NCBI RefSeq assembly: GCF_937941905.1
Contig: NZ_CALDGS010000106.1
Location: 1 to 8,903 of the forward strand
Length of the DNA stretch: 8,903 bases
Direction: 5' to 3'
From: an uncultured Mycolicibacterium sp.
Lineage (GTDB): Bacteria > Actinomycetota > Actinomycetes > Mycobacteriales > Mycobacteriaceae
Below the pieces are notes generated by a model. The model ran no database searches. It was not told the origin of the DNA and was given only the letters and a program-made list of their open reading frames with translations. This document shows positions 6,787 to 8,903 of the stretch, piece after piece; position 1 is the stretch's first letter, and every line of letters begins with the position of its first letter. The translations under genes and the position numbers were made by a program.

Positions 6787-8831
6787 GCCCCCCGCGCGGC
6801 CGGGTGGCCGTCCTGGGCGGCGGCATGGCCGGGCTGGCCGCGGCCTGGCGGCTGTCCGAACCCGGCTGGCAGGACCGCTTCGAGTCCATCACGGTCTATC
6901 AGCGCGGGTGGCGGCTGGGCGGCAAAGCGGCGTCCAGCCGGGGCCGGCACGCCCGCATCGAGGAGCACGGGCTGCACATCTGGCTGGGCTCCTACGACAA
7001 CGCGTTCGCGCTGCTGCGCGAGTGCTACGCCGAACTGGACCGCCCGCGCACCGACCCGCACTGCCCGATCCGGTCCTGGGACGAGGCCATGGTGCCCGCC
7101 GACAACCTGGCGATGGCCGAGCGCTGGGGCGAGGGCTGGCTGGTGTGGCCGGGCCGGTTCGCCGGCAACGGTCGACTGCCCGGCGAACCGGGTGGTGACG
7201 GCCGGGAGCTGACCGTGGTGGAGTTCGTCCGCCGGGCCGCCCGGCTGCTCACCGATTTCGCCGAATCACTGGGCGAGCACGCCGGTTTCGCCCCGACCGG
7301 CACGCCCGATCCGGCGCTGCTGCGGGCGCTGGCGCTGCTGCGCCACACCCTGCGGGCGGCCGCCCGGGTGGAGCCGGACCCGGTGGCGCTGTTGCGCGAC
7401 GGACTGCTGCCGCGGGCCGTCCGGGCCGCTTCCGACGTGCTCGACACCGACCGGCGCCCCGACCACCGCCGGTTCTGGCTGCTGGCCTCGCTGCTGTCCG
7501 CCACCATCCGCGGGCTGGTGGTCGACAACCTGGTGACCGACCCGCGGGGCTTCCGGGCGATCAACGACGAGGAGTACGGGCAGTGGTTGCTGCGGCACGG
7601 GGCACATCCCGACGTACTGGACTTCTCACTGGTGCGCGGGCTGTACGACATGGTGTTCGGCTATGTCGACGGCGACTACCGGCACCCGGCGTTCGCCGCC
7701 GGGCTGGGCGTGCTGCTGACCGGGATCGCGCTGTTCGGCTACCAGGGCGCGTTCTTCTGGAAGATGACCGCCGGCATGGGCGATGTGGTGATCGCCCCGC
7801 TGTACCAGGCGCTGCGCCGGCGCGGGGTGCGGTTCGAGTTCTTCCACCGCCTCGACGCCCTGCACCTGCACCCGGCCGGCCACGTCGTGGACGCGGTGCG
7901 GTTGGGCCGCCAGGCCCGGCTCGCCCCGGGGGTCGACGAGTACGACCCGCTGATCCGGGTCAAGGGGCTGCCGGTGTTCCCGGACGCCCCGTTGGCCGAC
8001 CGACTCGAGCCGGGTTTCGAGGCCGCCGGCATGGAGTCGCATTTCGGGCCGCGCCGCGACGTCGGGACCGTGGTGCTGCGCCGCGGGGTGGACTTCGACC
8101 ACCTGGTCCTGGCGGTGTCCTTGGGCATGGTGCCGCTGGTGGCCGGTGAGCTCGTCGCCGACCGGCCGGAGTGGCGGGAGATGACCACCCGGGTGCGCAC
8201 GGTGGCCACCCAGGCCTTCCAGTTGTGGCTGCGCCCGGAGGAGTCCGCGCTGGGCTGGGACCGGCCCGGGGTGACCACCAGCGGTTACGTCGCGCCGTTC
8301 GACACCTGGGCGTCGATGCCGCAGACGCTGTGGGCGGAGGACTGGCCGGAGCAGGACCGGCCGCGCACCGTCGCCTACTTCTGCGGGGCGTTCGACGCCG
8401 AGTGGCCGCCGGAGGGGGATCCGCACACCTACGTGCAGCGCTGCCGGCAGCGCGTGTTCGACGCCGCGATCGACTATCTCGACCACCACGTGGGGCTGTA
8501 CCTGCCCGGCGCGGTGGGGCCGGACGGGTTCGACTGGCGGCTGCTGGCCGGGGTCGACGGCCGGCGCGGCGCCGAGGCGCTGGCCACCCAGTACGTCAGT
8601 GTGAACATCGATCCGTCGGACCGCTACGTGCAGTCGGTGCCCGGGTCGGACCGGTACCGGCTGCGGCCGGACGAGAGCGGCTACGACAACCTGGTGCTCG
8701 CCGGGGACTGGACCGACACCGGCATCAACGCCGGGTGCATCGAGGCCGCGGTGATCTCCGGTCTGCAGGCGGCCAATGCGCTGGCCGGACGCGGCCGCTA
8801 CCACCGCATCCGCGGGTTCTGGATGCCGTGA
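6783..8831 (+). CDS. FAD-dependent oxidoreductase, phytoene desaturase/amine oxidase superfamily (COG3349-like)
   Basis: This encodes 682 residues, probably a flavoprotein desaturase or dehydrogenase acting on a hydrophobic substrate. The N-terminal Rossmann FAD-binding site reads VAVLGGGMAGLAAAW, with G12, G14 and G17 forming GxGxxG. It is followed by YQRGWRLGGKAAS at 39-51, where Q40 replaces the usual ribose-binding acidic residue, and EHGLHIWLGSYDNAF at 61-75, as in carotenoid-desaturase-like proteins. A hydrophobic stretch at about 302-325 precedes GMGDVVIAPLYQALRRRGV at about 331-349. The C-terminal FAD motif is LVLAGDWTDTG at 637-647, followed by AAVISG. The protein is longer than typical phytoene desaturases or HpnE (400-550 aa). 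Its length and the HGLHIW-YDNAF motif recall the uncharacterised COG3349 group, from memory only. No cofactor cysteine cluster is evident. The GTG overlaps the cyclase stop (GTGA) and lacks an SD, so it is coupled. Substrate unknown; a prenyl-derived one is inferred from the divergent prenyl synthase. Confidence 0.9.
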   Translation: MSPPRGRVAVLGGGMAGLAAAWRLSEPGWQDRFESITVYQRGWRLGGKAASSRGRHARIEEHGLHIWLGSYDNAFALLRECYAELDRPRTDPHCPIRSWDEAMVPADNLAMAERWGEGWLVWPGRFAGNGRLPGEPGGDGRELTVVEFVRRAARLLTDFAESLGEHAGFAPTGTPDPALLRALALLRHTLRAAARVEPDPVALLRDGLLPRAVRAASDVLDTDRRPDHRRFWLLASLLSATIRGLVVDNLVTDPRGFRAINDEEYGQWLLRHGAHPDVLDFSLVRGLYDMVFGYVDGDYRHPAFAAGLGVLLTGIALFGYQGAFFWKMTAGMGDVVIAPLYQALRRRGVRFEFFHRLDALHLHPAGHVVDAVRLGRQARLAPGVDEYDPLIRVKGLPVFPDAPLADRLEPGFEAAGMESHFGPRRDVGTVVLRRGVDFDHLVLAVSLGMVPLVAGELVADRPEWREMTTRVRTVATQAFQLWLRPEESALGWDRPGVTTSGYVAPFDTWASMPQTLWAEDWPEQDRPRTVAYFCGAFDAEWPPEGDPHTYVQRCRQRVFDAAIDYLDHHVGLYLPGAVGPDGFDWRLLAGVDGRRGAEALATQYVSVNIDPSDRYVQSVPGSDRYRLRPDESGYDNLVLAGDWTDTGINAGCIEAAVISGLQAANALAGRGRYHRIRGFWMP

Positions 8832-8836
8832 GGGTT

Positions 8837-8856
8837 CGGCGGCCCGCGGGCCGCCG
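8837..8856 (+). terminator. Perfect 20-nt palindrome, likely intrinsic terminator without U-tract
   Basis: CGGCGGCC-CGCG-GGCCGCCG starts 5 nt after the TGA of the oxidoreductase gene. It can form an 8-bp all-GC stem with a 4-nt loop. No T-run follows, as in the U-less hairpins proposed for mycobacteria and other actinomycetes. Being symmetric, it could also serve a convergent leftward transcript from beyond the window edge. The remaining bases to 8903 hold no recognisable gene. Confidence 0.6.
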
Positions 8857-8903
8857 GGGGCGGCTCTCGCATCGAGCGCCACCGCCGCGCCCCACGCGCT
8901 AGG

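Noticed and set aside
8899..8901. Minus-strand TAG at the right edge as the end of a convergent gene
   Set aside because: Only three bases lie beside the edge, so nothing about such a gene can be read.

Overview
The window reads as chromosomal DNA from a very GC-rich actinomycete, most likely a mycobacterium or close relative. This rests on G/C-dominated third codon positions, GTG starts, 4-nt stop/start overlaps, and a class III cyclase/ATPase/TPR protein of a kind common in mycobacteria. The species cannot be fixed from sequence alone. No RNA gene, insertion sequence, CRISPR array or sign of recent transfer was seen.

Layout: two divergent operons share one 85-bp intergenic region (1625-1709). 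Leftward, a 220-aa protein of unknown function (962-1624) is followed, through an ATGA overlap, by a trans-polyprenyl diphosphate synthase (1-965), whose C-terminal end runs off the window. Rightward, four genes are joined by GTGA overlaps: a 464-aa protein with an SRPBCC-like core (1710-3104), a 165-aa helix/beta-sandwich protein (3101-3598), a 1063-aa class III adenylate cyclase fused to an ATPase and a TPR-like region (3595-6786), and a 682-aa FAD-dependent oxidoreductase of the phytoene desaturase/amine oxidase superfamily (6783-8831). A perfect 20-nt palindrome (8837-8856) follows the last stop and probably ends the operon.

Interpretation (inference): the prenyl synthase supplies an allylic diphosphate, and the carotenoid-desaturase-like flavoprotein may oxidise a downstream isoprenoid or another lipid. 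The SRPBCC-like protein may bind that hydrophobic compound, and the cyclase may tie the locus to cAMP signalling. The two small proteins, one in each operon, appear to share a C-terminal beta-sandwich signature, and the 220-aa and 464-aa proteins share a short W/F/G/R/P motif. The three unknown proteins may therefore be parts of one assembly. The set looks like an uncharacterised isoprenoid/lipid oxidation system, but no terpene cyclase or squalene/phytoene synthase is visible, so substrate and product are unknown.
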